A stretch of 48,226 nt of DNA from Pectobacterium brasiliense (GCF_013449685.1 NZ_JACDSF010000004.1:30389-78614); one strand, 5' to 3'. Positions 20,325-30,364 are shown, numbered from the stretch's first letter. Translations and numbers: made by a program. The notes: generated by a model not told the origin, from the letters alone.

Positions 20325-20683
20325 ATTCATGTTCTGTAAATATTATCCTACGCCCGTAGGTTAATGAATGTGAATTGAAATTCTCCCTACTCGTATCTTG
20401 TAAAATCATAAAAATAAATTCAATATTTTCACCTATTCTCCCTACTGATTGATTCAGGTTAAGATTATTTCGGCTAACCGATACAATTGAGAACCCAAAT
20501 GTAGCCCTGTGTCTAATCAGGAGCGTCAAAGGGCTATTCATAAAAAATGCACCTTAATCAGTTGAGTTTTCAACTTTTGGGGTGCAGTTCAAAAAGCAGC
20601 ATGTTCAACTGAAGTGGTTTAAGCACTGGCCATCGTATTGCCCTTTGATTTTATAACGACAATCAAGACGTGTGATTACGTTT
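20325..20683. other. Gene-free stretch with a possible IS3-type end
   Basis: About 360 AT-rich bases. A near-repeat of ATTCTCCCTACT occurs at about 20379 and 20437. At 20547-20591, read leftward, TGAACTGCACCCCAAAAGTTG is followed by a partner TCAACTGATTAAGGTGCA, resembling the ends of IS150-group elements. I see no transposase. Otherwise nothing recognisable. Confidence 0.3.
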
Positions 20684-21343
20684 TTAACTAATTACCCCCA
20701 TAACCTCACTAAATGCCACCCAATAAAGACGTATCGAAAATCCGAGAAGCAATATCCCCACGAAACGTTCAAACCAATGTCCGATACGCCAAAATCTCTG
20801 GCGCATCGTCTCATTGGCGAATATCAAGCTAACCAGTACAAACCAACTTGCATTAACAAGGCACATCCAGCCGCCATAAAGCACCTGAATACTCAAGGGC
20901 GTAGATGCACTGACCACCGTGGTAAATACGGCCAGAAAAAACAAGGTTGCTTTTGGATTGGTGGCATTTGTCAGGAACCCCAACACAAAAGACTCACGAA
21001 AACTCTTGGTTCCAGTTTCAGTATCTGGAGACGGTTCTTGCGTTTGTTGGCCTGCCTGCCTGATGAAAGCCATACCGAGGTAAAATAAATAGCTTGCACC
21101 AACTAACTCAGCTGTAAGCAGCAGCCAAGGTGTGGCATGCATCAATGCCCCCATCCCCAACAAGGTATAGATGACATGTACCGAGATACCCGCACCGATA
21201 CCTATTGCGGTCCCTATTCCAGCTTTATGGCCATAACGTATGCTCTGACGGATTGTCACAGCGAAATCAGGGCCTGGAGCGACAACAGCAAGAAAGTGTA
21301 TAGCCGCAAGCGAAAGGAATTCCCCCAAGTAGTTAAATGCCAT
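20684..21343 (-). CDS. LysE/RhtB-family amino acid exporter
   Basis: Inner-membrane exporter of the LysE/RhtB family, 219 residues, with about six transmembrane helices. The family signature APGPDF occurs near residue 23 (HFLAVVAPGPDFAVT), followed by GYKAGI-like RYGHKAGIGTAIGIGAG and NATNPKATLFFLAVF in the middle. Members export homoserine, threonine, lysine, cysteine or similar solutes; the exact substrate cannot be told. Translation is probably coupled to a 53-codon ORF whose stop lies one base before this ATG. A LysR regulator is transcribed divergently and is its likely controller. Confidence 0.85.
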   Translation of the reverse strand: MAFNYLGEFLSLAAIHFLAVVAPGPDFAVTIRQSIRYGHKAGIGTAIGIGAGISVHVIYTLLGMGALMHATPWLLLTAELVGASYLFYLGMAFIRQAGQQTQEPSPDTETGTKSFRESFVLGFLTNATNPKATLFFLAVFTTVVSASTPLSIQVLYGGWMCLVNASWFVLVSLIFANETMRQRFWRIGHWFERFVGILLLGFSIRLYWVAFSEVMGVIS

Positions 21344-21344
21344 A

Positions 21345-21506
21345 TCAGCTCCAGAAAGTCAGTGGCATTGCAAGAGCACGGTAGCCGACAAACAAAGGTG
21401 TGGCATCTAAGAGCAAACCGTAGCGACCGTCAGCTACTTGCTTACACTCCAGAACTTCAACTTCTGTCTCTGTTATGTCACTTTTCCAATACAATTTTCG
21501 CGTCAT
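21345..21506 (-). CDS. Small 53-residue ORF before the exporter, AlaX-like start
   Basis: A 53-codon ORF beginning MTRKLYWKSDITETEVEVLE and ending MPLTFWS. AAAGGA lies 8 bases before the ATG, and the stop is one base before the exporter start, so they are probably co-translated. Residues 1-38 (RKLYW...TEVEVLECKQVADGRYGLLLDATP) look like the N-terminus of alanyl-tRNA editing proteins (AlaX), but the following metal-binding HxxxH part is missing. It may be a truncated AlaX remnant kept as a translational leader. The resemblance is from memory of the family, so moderate. Confidence 0.5.
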   Translation of the reverse strand: MTRKLYWKSDITETEVEVLECKQVADGRYGLLLDATPLFVGYRALAMPLTFWS

Positions 21507-21591
21507 ATAGTTATTCCTTTAAATAAAACGCGATTGTATTTATATGCCTTGGATGACACAATCCATCATAAAATCAAATAATTTTTTCCTC

Positions 21592-22578
21592 ATGAGCACA
21601 AATAAAATGATCACCCTGATGGGTGAAATGGCGGTCTTCGTCAAAGTAGTCGAAACAGGCAGTTTTTCCGAGACGGCTCGCCAGTTGGGTGCGACTCCCT
21701 CAGCGATCAGTCGTTCGGTTGCTCGTCTGGAAAAAGCGCTGGGCACACGTCTCTTACAGCGCACGACGCGTAAATTGCGGCTAAGCGAAAACGGGCATGA
21801 GGTTCATGCACGCTGTGTCGATATGGTCAACGCCGCACAAGCGGTGATGGCCATTTCTGGGCAAATCAATTCCGAGCCACAGGGACTGCTTCGGGTTAGC
21901 GTTCCGAAAGCTGTAGGGCGTTTCGTGATCCATCCACATATCGCAGACTTCCTGGTTCGCTATCCCAATATTAACGTGCAACTGCAACTAGATGACCGCT
22001 ACGTGGATTTGATCGACGAATATGTAGATTTGGCTATTCGTATTACGGATCGCCCATCTCCTGGATTGATGGGAAGGCGGTTAATTGACATCAGCCACAT
22101 GATCTGTGCAACGCCTGAGTACCTGTCACGTTACGGAACGCCTTCCCATCCCCATGATTTAAAAACACACAACTGTATCTTTTTGGGCGAAGAGCCAGGC
22201 GATTCCAGATGGAAATTCCAACGCAATGGGAAGTCTGTGCGTATCAACGTGCATGGACGCTATGCCGTGAATCACACAGGAGCGAGGCTTGATGCAGTGC
22301 TAAACCACCTAGGAATTGGCAGTTTACCGTATTTCACTGCACGGTATGCTCTGCAACAAGGTCAGATCGTGCAAGTGCTTCCTGATTGGGAATTCAAGAC
22401 TAACTACTGTGGTGCGGCTTGGGTGCTCTATCCCCCCACACGGCATCTGGCTCCAAAGCTTAGTGCATTCATCAGCTTTATGGCCGAACGCCTAGGCCAG
22501 GAGCCAACCCTGGATCAGCCCAGCAAATCGACACAGCCCCAGATACCACCGTACGAATCGCCAGAAGCAACAAGGTAG
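21592..22578 (+). CDS. LysR-family transcriptional regulator
   Basis: LysR-type regulator, 328 residues from the ATG at 21592. The helix-turn-helix is at about residues 16-50 (SFSETARQLGATPSAISRSVARLE), and the rest is the substrate-binding domain (QGLLRVSVPKAVGRFVIHP onwards). It resembles the DsdC/CrgA-type subfamily with the VFVKVVETGSF start. Several ATG codons are possible: 21544, 21592 and 21607; none has a good ribosome site, so the start is uncertain. It is divergent from the LysE exporter and probably controls it. The C-terminal tail (about 300-328) is Pro/Gln/Ser-rich. Confidence 0.85.
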   Translation: MSTNKMITLMGEMAVFVKVVETGSFSETARQLGATPSAISRSVARLEKALGTRLLQRTTRKLRLSENGHEVHARCVDMVNAAQAVMAISGQINSEPQGLLRVSVPKAVGRFVIHPHIADFLVRYPNINVQLQLDDRYVDLIDEYVDLAIRITDRPSPGLMGRRLIDISHMICATPEYLSRYGTPSHPHDLKTHNCIFLGEEPGDSRWKFQRNGKSVRINVHGRYAVNHTGARLDAVLNHLGIGSLPYFTARYALQQGQIVQVLPDWEFKTNYCGAAWVLYPPTRHLAPKLSAFISFMAERLGQEPTLDQPSKSTQPQIPPYESPEATR

Positions 22579-22791
22579 AATCGGCTGAGCGGACGTGGAA
22601 ACAACCTATGAACACCAATACCTGTATTGTTCCAACGCCTTTCAGTAGGAAAACCGAGCAGTTTCCAGCGCGCATTTCCGACTGACGATCCCTGTAATAT
22701 TGAGCCTTTTCCCGCCTTCGTGAATAGCAGTCTGCGGGGCTGGCAATGATTCTGAAGCCCAATTCACACATCCGTTTTAGCGGCCAGCAGA

Positions 22792-23424
22792 CTACTGGCC
22801 GCGCGTCTCCAGATACAGCACCGTAGCGGCAACGCGGGAGCGTACGTTGAGTTTGCGCAGCATGTTGCGGATATGCACTTTTACCGTCTCTTCTGAGATA
22901 TACAGCACACTCGCGATTTGCTTGTTGGATAGCCCAGAGGCCACTTCCTGCAACACATCCAGTTCGCGTTCCGTCAATACGGTAAAGGGCGACGGCGTAT
23001 CCTGTATGGCGATACGGTGGCGCAGCACGTCCCGCACCTGTTCGCTGAAGGCATCACCGTTACGAATAGCATCCAGCAAATGTTCCGGGGCGCTGTCTTT
23101 AAGCAGATAGCCATCGGCTCCCGCATCCATCAACGCATAAATATCGCTGGGCGCATCGGAGACCGTCAACACAATCACGCGGGCGCAGATCCCATCGTGC
23201 CGCAGCGCGTGGAGCGTATCCAACCCGCTCAATCCTTTCATGTTGAGATCGAGCAAGATAATATCGGGTGAATCCCGATTCGCGAGGCTCAGCGCCTCCA
23301 TGCCATTACTGGCTTCCCCGATCACATCAAAAATGGCATCGGTTGCCAGTAGCTGACGGATTCCCCGGCGCATAAGCGGATGATCGTCAACGATCAGCAC
23401 ACGATAAGATGGTTTTTCTGACAT
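22792..23424 (-). CDS. narP: Nitrate/nitrite response regulator NarP
   Basis: Response regulator of 210 residues, NarL/FixJ family. The receiver domain has D13-D14 (VDDHP), phospho-acceptor D59 (LLDLNMKG), T87 (LTVSDA) and K109 (LLKDS). The C-terminal LuxR-type helix-turn-helix is at about 150-205 (LTERELDVLQEV...GLSNKQIASVLYISEETVKVHI). Sequence is nearer E. coli NarP than NarL (RRGIRQLL, NMKGLSGLDTL). The ATG at 23424 is chosen; the four codons upstream start with TTG. It lies 86 bases after narQ in the same direction, and its stop falls inside a GCGGCCAG hairpin. With NarQ it should activate nap and nrf when nitrate is present. Confidence 0.92.
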   Translation of the reverse strand: MSEKPSYRVLIVDDHPLMRRGIRQLLATDAIFDVIGEASNGMEALSLANRDSPDIILLDLNMKGLSGLDTLHALRHDGICARVIVLTVSDAPSDIYALMDAGADGYLLKDSAPEHLLDAIRNGDAFSEQVRDVLRHRIAIQDTPSPFTVLTERELDVLQEVASGLSNKQIASVLYISEETVKVHIRNMLRKLNVRSRVAATVLYLETRGQ

Positions 23425-23510
23425 GCCCAGCCCCAATGTAATATGGATCTTATTATTTTTATTTAGAATATATCCCCGTCATACTGCAAGCGGCCTGCTT
23501 CCCACTCAAC

Positions 23511-25229
23511 TTATTCCGGGTAGAGATTGTTCGTTTTATCGCGTTCACGCGCGGTCGTCGGCGTCGAAAAACAGACGCTAACCTGCGTCCCCCCTTCAGG
23601 GTGAAGGCCAATAGAGAGCTTTCCTCCTAACCGTTCGGCGCGTTCCTGCATAATATTTAAGCCGTAATGTCCCGCAGGTTCCTCCTGATTGATAATGCCA
23701 CAGCCGTCATCACGAATATCAACACAATGACGACCATCGGGCTGCGTCCGGCAATTAACGGTAATCGCCGTCGCCTGCGCATGTTTAATGGCGTTCAGCA
23801 CCGCTTCACGGATGATTTGCAGCAGGTGAACCTGCTGTGATGCATCCAACGCCTGCGTAGGAATTCGGCAGTCAATTGTAATGGTCGCCGGGGTCTGCGC
23901 ACGCAGTGGCTCAATCATTTCCTGCATCGCCGCTGGCAAATCGGCCTGTTGCAGCGTCAGCCGGAATGTGCCCAGCAGTTCACGTAGCTGACGATACGCA
24001 TCGCTGATCGCCTGCTCGAAATCAGTGATGATCTGCCGGGCCTGCGCATTTTCTTCCGCTACCGCACGTTTTAATAACGTCATCTGGATATTCAGATAAG
24101 AAAGCACCTGAGCCAGCGAATCATGCAGTTCACGCGCAATCGTGGCACGCTCTTCCATCAGTAACAACTGCTGGTAGTGCTTTTGTGCCTGATTGAAATA
24201 GAGGCCGCGACCCAGCATATTCGCGACGCTTTCCATCAACTGTGCCGACGGCTGCTGCGTTGATGCCTGCCACCGTAGTTGCCCAAACTCAACGTCTTGC
24301 AAACAGATGGGCAAGGCCTGCCACGCCGTCTGTTCATCTGGCTGACCTTCACATAACCGCCAGTTCTCCCCGACCCGCATTTCCAGACAGCCGACCGTTT
24401 CATAGCGGCGAACAATTTGCAGAATCTGCTGAAAACAATGTCTGTCGATCGTACTGACGTTCATCGCCTGAGAGCAGTTGTACAGCACCTTCAGCATGCG
24501 GTTCACTTCCTGCAAGCGCAGCGTTTTCTGCCGGACTTTGTCTTCCAGAGAACGATAGAGCTTTTGCAGTTCGTCCGTCATGCTACTGAAGGTTTGCGCC
24601 AGTAATCCCAATTCGTTAGGCAGATTGACGTCCAGCCGCGAATGGGTAAAACGCCCCTTCTCAATGGACGTACAGGCCGCCATCAGCTTATTCAACGGCA
24701 CCACCACCTGGCGGCGAATGCGGCGCAGCGTAAAGAAGATCAGTATATAGATAGTGATCGAGCCAATTATTGATGTCACAACGACTATCATCATCTTGCG
24801 TTCGGAATAATGCTGCAACGCCAGTACAAAGCGATCGATCTGCGTGACGTAGCCGACAATATTGTCCTGATACCACACGCGATCCCCCGCGTTCAGACGC
24901 TCATCCATTGTTTTCCAGCTCTGCAATAGCGCCGCATAACGATCGCGCACATCGCGCGGCACATACCAGCGATCCAACAGGTGAAAAACCGGGGAATTCA
25001 GCGTTTGCGCATAGAGGCGGCGATGCGATGCTAATTCTGCACGATCGCCCTGTAGGTCATACCCCATGCGATAGCTTTGCATGCGCATGGAACCGGCAAC
25101 GTTGATCGCTTCTGCATCGCGTAAACCGCTGGCTAACGTCAGTAGCGCAATGCCCGTCGTCAGAAATGAAAGCAGCGCGATATAGAAAAACGCGCGAGCT
25201 AGGCTGGTAGAAACAGGACGTTTAACCAT
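23511..25229 (-). CDS. narQ: Nitrate/nitrite sensor histidine kinase NarQ
   Basis: Membrane sensor kinase of 572 residues (E. coli NarQ 566). Transmembrane helices at about 11-34 and 145-167 enclose a periplasmic four-helix sensor with the nitrate-binding P-box NVAGSMRMQSYRM near 44-56. HAMP, a central cysteine-containing signalling module (about 250-350), then HisKA_3 with the phospho-histidine in ARELHDSLAQVLSYL, and an HATPase with REAVLNAIKHA and GHYGLNIMQERA follow. N-terminus VKRPVSTSLARAFFYI is diagnostic of NarQ rather than NarX. The ATG at 25229 is one codon after a GTG. The gene is divergent from napF; it phosphorylates NarP, its neighbour. Confidence 0.94.
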   Translation of the reverse strand: MVKRPVSTSLARAFFYIALLSFLTTGIALLTLASGLRDAEAINVAGSMRMQSYRMGYDLQGDRAELASHRRLYAQTLNSPVFHLLDRWYVPRDVRDRYAALLQSWKTMDERLNAGDRVWYQDNIVGYVTQIDRFVLALQHYSERKMMIVVVTSIIGSITIYILIFFTLRRIRRQVVVPLNKLMAACTSIEKGRFTHSRLDVNLPNELGLLAQTFSSMTDELQKLYRSLEDKVRQKTLRLQEVNRMLKVLYNCSQAMNVSTIDRHCFQQILQIVRRYETVGCLEMRVGENWRLCEGQPDEQTAWQALPICLQDVEFGQLRWQASTQQPSAQLMESVANMLGRGLYFNQAQKHYQQLLLMEERATIARELHDSLAQVLSYLNIQMTLLKRAVAEENAQARQIITDFEQAISDAYRQLRELLGTFRLTLQQADLPAAMQEMIEPLRAQTPATITIDCRIPTQALDASQQVHLLQIIREAVLNAIKHAQATAITVNCRTQPDGRHCVDIRDDGCGIINQEEPAGHYGLNIMQERAERLGGKLSIGLHPEGGTQVSVCFSTPTTARERDKTNNLYPE

Positions 25230-25349
25230 CACAACGAATAATCCTCTTTAACGTCATACCTACTCTAAATAAGTAGCTCAGCATTTCAGCGTACTATCAC
25301 GATCCCCACAGGCTCCCGCAAGCCAATGAGACGCGAATCCCACACAAGC

Positions 25350-25384
25350 TTGATCCGGCACCACCATTTACCTCTAAAGGGTGA
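25350..25384 (+). promoter_or_regulatory. Candidate FNR and NarP sites of the nap operon
   Basis: TTGAT at 25350-25354 begins an FNR-like half-site (TTGATCCGGCACCA), and TACCTCT-AA-AGGGTGA at 25369-25384 is a NarP-type 7-2-7 heptamer pair with one perfect half. Their centres, 25356.5 and 25376.5, are exactly 20 bp apart. E. coli nap has FNR at -64.5 and NarP at -44.5, the same spacing. Binding is inferred. Confidence 0.6.
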
Positions 25385-25479
25385 TTATCGCATACAGCCT
25401 AAGAGGAATAGTGTAACCCCTACAAAAACAGCGTGTTTTTTATTGGATATTTCATTACGTGCCAGAGCGAAAAACTGCC

Positions 25480-26016
25480 ATGACTAACCTTTCCCGGCGT
25501 TCCCTACTGACTGGTGGCCTACAGCGGGCAGACAACGCGTTACGTCCGCCGTGGAGCGGTGCAGAAAGCCAGTTCCTGAGCCAGTGCACACGCTGCCACG
25601 TCTGCGTAGATGCCTGCGGATCGGGGATTATCCAGCGTGGTTCGGGCGGTTTTCCCACCATCGATTTTCAGCGCGGCGAATGCACGTTCTGCTACGACTG
25701 CGCACGTGCCTGTCCACAAGCGCTGTTCGCGGAGAGTCACACCACGCCGTGGGAATACCTCCTGACGATTCAGGATGTCTGTTTATCGCTACATCAGGTG
25801 GAATGCCGCAGCTGTCAGGATGCCTGTGAAACAGGCGCGATACGATTCCGCCCCACTATTGGGCGCGTTGCCGCACCGTCCATCGATGACGACGCCTGTA
25901 CTACCTGTGGTGCATGCATTTCCGGGTGCCCTGTCGGTGCCATGTCGATGAAAAAAATCACCGCGGGATATCACACCGCGCCAGCGCGTCTGCCGACGCA
26001 ACAGGAAAACCGATGA
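25480..26016 (+). CDS. napF: Nap ferredoxin-type protein NapF
   Basis: Cytoplasmic iron-sulphur protein of 178 residues with four cysteine groups for [4Fe-4S] clusters (CTRCHVCVDACG, CTFCYDCARACP, CRSCQDACE, CTTCGACISGCP). NapF interacts with NapA before its export and is thought to help its cofactor loading or reactivation. The ATG at 25480 gives the family start (MTNLSRRSLLTGG); a GTG 7 codons upstream is possible but matches nothing. It is the first gene of napFDAGHBC, as in E. coli, and its stop overlaps the napD start as ATGA. Confidence 0.9.
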   Translation: MTNLSRRSLLTGGLQRADNALRPPWSGAESQFLSQCTRCHVCVDACGSGIIQRGSGGFPTIDFQRGECTFCYDCARACPQALFAESHTTPWEYLLTIQDVCLSLHQVECRSCQDACETGAIRFRPTIGRVAAPSIDDDACTTCGACISGCPVGAMSMKKITAGYHTAPARLPTQQENR

Positions 26017-26333
26017 GCACAGTCTGGCATGTTTGCAGTGTAGTGGTTCACGTCAACACGGCGCAGATGGCAGCCGTTGGCGAGGCGTTAGCGACGCAGC
26101 CCAATGTAGAAGTGGGTGCCAGCGATAGCGATACCGGAAAGATGGTCGTGGTGCTGGAGTCAGATTCAGAAGACACGCTGTTAAAACAAATAGCGTCAAT
26201 ACGCGAGCTTACAGGCGTACTGGCGGTTTCGCTGGTTTATCACCAGCTTGATGAACCGTCTTGTGATGAACAATCTTTTGCTTTCGATGAACAACCTCTT
26301 GATCAACAAGCTCAGGGTGAGGAAATACCATGA
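26013..26333 (+). CDS. napD: NapA signal-peptide chaperone NapD
   Basis: Cytoplasmic chaperone of 106 residues which binds the twin-arginine signal of NapA and delays export until cofactor insertion. The core, about residues 1-80, has the family fold ([11 protein letters not shown] at the start, [16 protein letters not shown] at the end). E. coli NapD has 87 residues; here the C-terminus carries an extra Asp/Glu/Gln-rich tail, about 82-106, that may have grown by small duplications. Both ends overlap the neighbours (napF and napA) with ATGA, so translation is coupled. Confidence 0.9.
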   Translation: MSTVWHVCSVVVHVNTAQMAAVGEALATQPNVEVGASDSDTGKMVVVLESDSEDTLLKQIASIRELTGVLAVSLVYHQLDEPSCDEQSFAFDEQPLDQQAQGEEIP

Positions 26334-28816
26334 AACTCAGTCGACGACACTTTATGAAGGCGAACGCGGTTGCAGCGGCAGCCGCGGTCGCAGGCATCAC
26401 CATACCCACCGCAGTTCGTGCCGTGACCGAACAGTCCGATGCTATCCACTGGGATAAAGCGCCTTGCCGCTTCTGTGGCGTAGGGTGCGGTGTGCTGGTG
26501 GGAACACAAAATGGCCGCATCGTCGCCAGTCAGGGCGATCCCGAAGCGCCAGTTAATCGCGGATTAAACTGCATCAAGGGCTATTTCCTGCCAAAAATCA
26601 TGTACGGGCAGGATCGCGTGACCCAGCCTTTACTGCGTATGCGTGACGGAAAATTCGATAAAGAAGGCGAATTTACTCCGATCTCCTGGGATCAGGCGTT
26701 TGACATCATGGCGGAGAAATTCAAAACCGCACTGAAGGAAAAAGGCCCGAACGCGATAGGAATGTTTGGCTCTGGACAATCAACCATTTGGGAAGGCTAT
26801 GCGGCCGCCAAACTGTTCAAAGCGGGCTTCCGTTCCAACAACATTGACCCCAACGCGCGCCACTGTATGGCATCAGCGGTCGTCGGCTTTATGCGTACCT
26901 TTGGTATGGATGAGCCGATGGGTTGCTACGACGACATTGAGCAGACCGATGCGTTTGTGCTGTGGGGCTCCAACATGGCGGAGATGCACCCGATTCTCTG
27001 GTCACGCATCACCGACCGCCGCCTGTCGAACAGCAATGTTACGGTCGCCGTGCTGTCCACCTATCAGCACCGCAGTTTTGAGCTGGCGGATAACGGCATG
27101 GTGTTTACGCCACAAACCGATCTGGCCATTCTCAATTACATCGCCAACTACATTATCCAAAACAATGCGGTGAACGAGGCCTTCTTTACCCGCCACGTGA
27201 ACCTGCGCCGAGGCGTGACCGATATTGGCTACGGGCTGCGTCCGACGCACCCGCTGGAAAAAGCGGCGAAAAATCCGGGTTCCGATGCGTCTGAGCCGAT
27301 GAGTTTTGAAGAATACAAAGCCTTTGTCGCCGACTATACGCTGGAAAAAACGGTCGCGATCAGCGGCGTTCCCGCCGATCAGTTAGAAGCGCTGGCAAAA
27401 CTCTACGCCGATCCAAAGAAGAAAGTGATCTCCTACTGGACGATGGGCTTTAACCAACATACACGCGGCGTCTGGGCGAACAATCTGGTTTATAACATCC
27501 ACCTGCTGACGGGCAAGATCTCTCAGCCGGGCTGCGGGCCGTTCTCATTAACCGGTCAACCGTCTGCCTGCGGCACCGCGCGTGAGGTCGGCACGTTCGC
27601 CCACCGTCTGCCTGCAGACATGGTCGTCACTAACGAGAAACACCGCGCGATTGCGGAAAAACTGTGGCAGCTACCGACAGGCACAATTCCTGAAAAGATC
27701 GGCCTGCACGCCGTCGCACAAGATCGGGCGCTGAAAGACGGCACGCTGAATGCCTATTGGGTTATGTGTAACAACAACATGCAGGCCGGCCCGAACATCA
27801 ATCAGGAGCGTATGCCGGGCTGGCGCGATCCGCGTAACTTCATCGTCGTATCCGACCCCTACCCGACGATCAGCGCATTGTCCGCTGACCTGATTTTGCC
27901 TACCGCGATGTGGGTAGAAAAAGAAGGTGCCTACGGCAACGCCGAGCGCCGGACGCAGTTCTGGCGCCAGCAGGTTAAAGCACCGGGCGAATCAAAATCG
28001 GATCTGTGGCAGGTGGTGAGCTTTGCCAAGCGCTTCACCATCGAGGAAGTATGGCCGGAAGAACTTCTGGCGCAGAAACCCGCCTACCGTGGCAAAACGC
28101 TCTACGACGTGCTGTTTGCGAACGATGTCACCACGCGCTTCCCGCTCAGTGAATTAGCGGAAAATCAGCTGAACGACGAATCTCGCGAGTTCGGTTTTTA
28201 CCTGCAAAAAGGCCTATTTGAAGAATATGCCGCGTTTGGCCGTGGGCACGGTCACGACCTAGCACCGTTCGATGACTACCACAAGGCTCGTGGGCTACGC
28301 TGGCCGGTGGTTAACGGTAAAGAAACGCAGTGGCGCTACAGCGAAGGGCACGATCCTTACGTCAAAGCGGGAGAAGCCTACCGTTTTTACGGTAAACCGG
28401 ATGGCAAGGCAGTGATTTTCGCACTGCCGTACGAGCCTGCCGCCGAAGCGCCGGATGACGAGTACGATCTCTGGCTCTCCACCGGTCGTGTTCTGGAGCA
28501 CTGGCACACCGGCAGCATGACGCGTCGCGTACCGGAACTGCACCGCGCCTTCCCCGAAGCCGTGCTGTTTATGCACCCGCAGGATGCCAAAGCGCGCGAT
28601 CTGCGTCGTGGTGAGAAAGTCCGCATTATCTCGCGCCGTGGTGAAATCGTCTCGATTGTTGAGACACGTGGCCGCAATAAGCCACCGCGTGGGCTGGTGT
28701 ATATGCCGTTCTTCGATGCTGCGCAGATGACTAACGTCCTGACGCTCGATGCGACCGATCCGCTGTCGAAAGAAACGGACTTTAAGAAATGTGCCGTCAA
28801 GCTGGCTAAGGTGTAA
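26330..28816 (+). CDS. napA: Periplasmic nitrate reductase catalytic subunit NapA
   Basis: Molybdenum enzyme of 828 residues, the E. coli length, reducing nitrate to nitrite in the periplasm. The Tat signal is at 1-31 ([11 protein letters not shown], twin arginine at 5-6). The [4Fe-4S] cluster is bound by C46, C49, C53 and C81. Molybdenum is bound by the Cys of NARHCMASA near 181 and the bis-MGD cofactor by many conserved loops ([34 protein letters not shown]). It receives electrons from NapB. Start and stop are tight within the nap operon; napG begins 5 bases after the stop. All hallmark residues appear intact. Confidence 0.98.
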   Translation: MKLSRRHFMKANAVAAAAAVAGITIPTAVRAVTEQSDAIHWDKAPCRFCGVGCGVLVGTQNGRIVASQGDPEAPVNRGLNCIKGYFLPKIMYGQDRVTQPLLRMRDGKFDKEGEFTPISWDQAFDIMAEKFKTALKEKGPNAIGMFGSGQSTIWEGYAAAKLFKAGFRSNNIDPNARHCMASAVVGFMRTFGMDEPMGCYDDIEQTDAFVLWGSNMAEMHPILWSRITDRRLSNSNVTVAVLSTYQHRSFELADNGMVFTPQTDLAILNYIANYIIQNNAVNEAFFTRHVNLRRGVTDIGYGLRPTHPLEKAAKNPGSDASEPMSFEEYKAFVADYTLEKTVAISGVPADQLEALAKLYADPKKKVISYWTMGFNQHTRGVWANNLVYNIHLLTGKISQPGCGPFSLTGQPSACGTAREVGTFAHRLPADMVVTNEKHRAIAEKLWQLPTGTIPEKIGLHAVAQDRALKDGTLNAYWVMCNNNMQAGPNINQERMPGWRDPRNFIVVSDPYPTISALSADLILPTAMWVEKEGAYGNAERRTQFWRQQVKAPGESKSDLWQVVSFAKRFTIEEVWPEELLAQKPAYRGKTLYDVLFANDVTTRFPLSELAENQLNDESREFGFYLQKGLFEEYAAFGRGHGHDLAPFDDYHKARGLRWPVVNGKETQWRYSEGHDPYVKAGEAYRFYGKPDGKAVIFALPYEPAAEAPDDEYDLWLSTGRVLEHWHTGSMTRRVPELHRAFPEAVLFMHPQDAKARDLRRGEKVRIISRRGEIVSIVETRGRNKPPRGLVYMPFFDAAQMTNVLTLDATDPLSKETDFKKCAVKLAKV

Positions 28817-28821
28817 CGCGC

Positions 28822-29514
28822 ATGGCACGCCCGGAGAATTCATCACCCGCTCGCCGTCGCTTTCTGCGTGACGCCGTCCGCGCCGTTGCTGGCTTATCAG
28901 CGGCGGTGACGGTTCTCGGCATTCAGCAGCGGCGCGCTCAGGCCGACGAACTCCGGCTGCGGCCACCGGGTGCGCTGTCTGAGGCGGCGTTTTCCGGTGC
29001 CTGCATACGCTGTGGCCAATGTGTTCAGGCCTGTCCGTACGACACGCTGAAGTTGGCAACGCTGGTTTCCGGTTCCGCAGCCGGTAGCCCTTACTTTGTC
29101 GCGCGCGATATCCCGTGCGAGATGTGTGAGGACATTCCCTGCGTGGTCGCCTGCCCCAGCGGAGCCTTACAGCCGTTGGACGCTATTGATGACGCCCGCA
29201 TGGGATTAGCAGTGCTGCTCGATCAGGAAAACTGCCTGAACTATCAGGGGCTGCGTTGCGATGTCTGCTATCGCGTCTGTCCTCTCATCGATAGCGCCAT
29301 CACACTGGAGCCAGAGCGCAATACCCGCACCGGGAAACATGCCCGTTTTCTGCCTACCGTGCATAGCGATGTCTGTACTGGCTGCGGCAAGTGTGAAAAA
29401 GCCTGCGTGCTGGAACAGCCGGCGATCAAGGTCTTACCGCGCGCACTGGCAAAAGGCGAACTCGGACATCACTACCGTTTCAGTTGGCTGGAGGCACGCG
29501 ATGGCAAATCGTAA
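28822..29514 (+). CDS. napG: Nap quinol-dehydrogenase ferredoxin NapG
   Basis: Periplasmic iron-sulphur protein of 230 residues with a Tat signal ([15 protein letters not shown], about 11-25). It has four [4Fe-4S] cysteine motifs: [35 protein letters not shown] and [11 protein letters not shown]. With NapH it passes electrons from ubiquinol to NapC. The ATG at 28822 lies 5 bases after the napA stop. Its end overlaps the napH start by 14 bases. The family length is about 231. Confidence 0.93.
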   Translation: MARPENSSPARRRFLRDAVRAVAGLSAAVTVLGIQQRRAQADELRLRPPGALSEAAFSGACIRCGQCVQACPYDTLKLATLVSGSAAGSPYFVARDIPCEMCEDIPCVVACPSGALQPLDAIDDARMGLAVLLDQENCLNYQGLRCDVCYRVCPLIDSAITLEPERNTRTGKHARFLPTVHSDVCTGCGKCEKACVLEQPAIKVLPRALAKGELGHHYRFSWLEARDGKS

Positions 29515-30364
29515 GCAGGACGCCGGACGAGAAGCCCGGGCGAAAAAAGGCTGGTGGCGTAGTCACCGCTGGCTGGTCTTACGCCGTCTGACCCAGTCTC
29601 TGGTGCTGCTCATGTTCCTCAGCGGTCCGCTCTTCGGATTTTGGATCCTGCACGGCAACTACAGCGCCAGCCGCTTGCTCGACACCGTGCCGCTCAGCGA
29701 TCCGCTGATGGTGCTGCAAAGTCTGGCTAGCGGTCATCTGCCCGCCACGCTCGCGCTGGTCGGTGCGCTGATTATCGCGCTGAGCTATGCGCTGGCAGGC
29801 AAGCGCCTGTTCTGTAGCTGGGTCTGCCCGGTTAATCCGCTCACCGATTTAGCCGCCTGGCTACGTCGTCGTTTCGGCATCACTGCCTCGGCGACGATCC
29901 CCCGCAATCTGCGCTATCTGCTGCTGATCCTCATTCTGGCAGGAAGTGCGCTGACGGGCGGGCTGCTGTGGGAATGGGTCAACCCGGTTTCACTGATGGG
30001 TCGCGGGCTGATTTTCGGGTTTGGTGCAGGTATCTGGCTGCTGCTGGCGCTATTTCTGTTTGATTTGTGGGTCGTGGAACACGGCTGGTGCGGACACCTT
30101 TGTCCAACCGGCGCGCTGTATGGTGCGCTTGGCGGTAAAGGCGCGCTGGCTGTGGATGCCACTGAGCGTGAACGCTGTACGCGTTGTATGGACTGCTTTC
30201 ATGTCTGTCCAGAGCCACAGGTGCTGCGCGCCCCCTTGCTTGATAAACACAGTCCGGCACAGGTTACTGACCGAGACTGCATAACATGCGGACGCTGTAT
30301 TGATGTCTGCGCTGAAGACGTTTTTAAAATAACCCTTAGATGGAAATCGGGAGCAAAGTCATGA
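29501..30364 (+). CDS. napH: Membrane ferredoxin NapH
   Basis: Inner-membrane protein of 287 residues, exactly the E. coli NapH length. It has four transmembrane helices (first [20 protein letters not shown] near 27), two CxxxCP motifs on the cytoplasmic side (CSWVCP, CGHLCP), and a C-terminal ferredoxin domain with [12 protein letters not shown] and [11 protein letters not shown]. It oxidises ubiquinol with NapG. The frame is open 80 codons further upstream, but that is the shadow of napG; the ATG at 29501 gives the family start. Its stop overlaps the napB start as ATGA. Confidence 0.93.
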   Translation: MANRKQDAGREARAKKGWWRSHRWLVLRRLTQSLVLLMFLSGPLFGFWILHGNYSASRLLDTVPLSDPLMVLQSLASGHLPATLALVGALIIALSYALAGKRLFCSWVCPVNPLTDLAAWLRRRFGITASATIPRNLRYLLLILILAGSALTGGLLWEWVNPVSLMGRGLIFGFGAGIWLLLALFLFDLWVVEHGWCGHLCPTGALYGALGGKGALAVDATERERCTRCMDCFHVCPEPQVLRAPLLDKHSPAQVTDRDCITCGRCIDVCAEDVFKITLRWKSGAKS

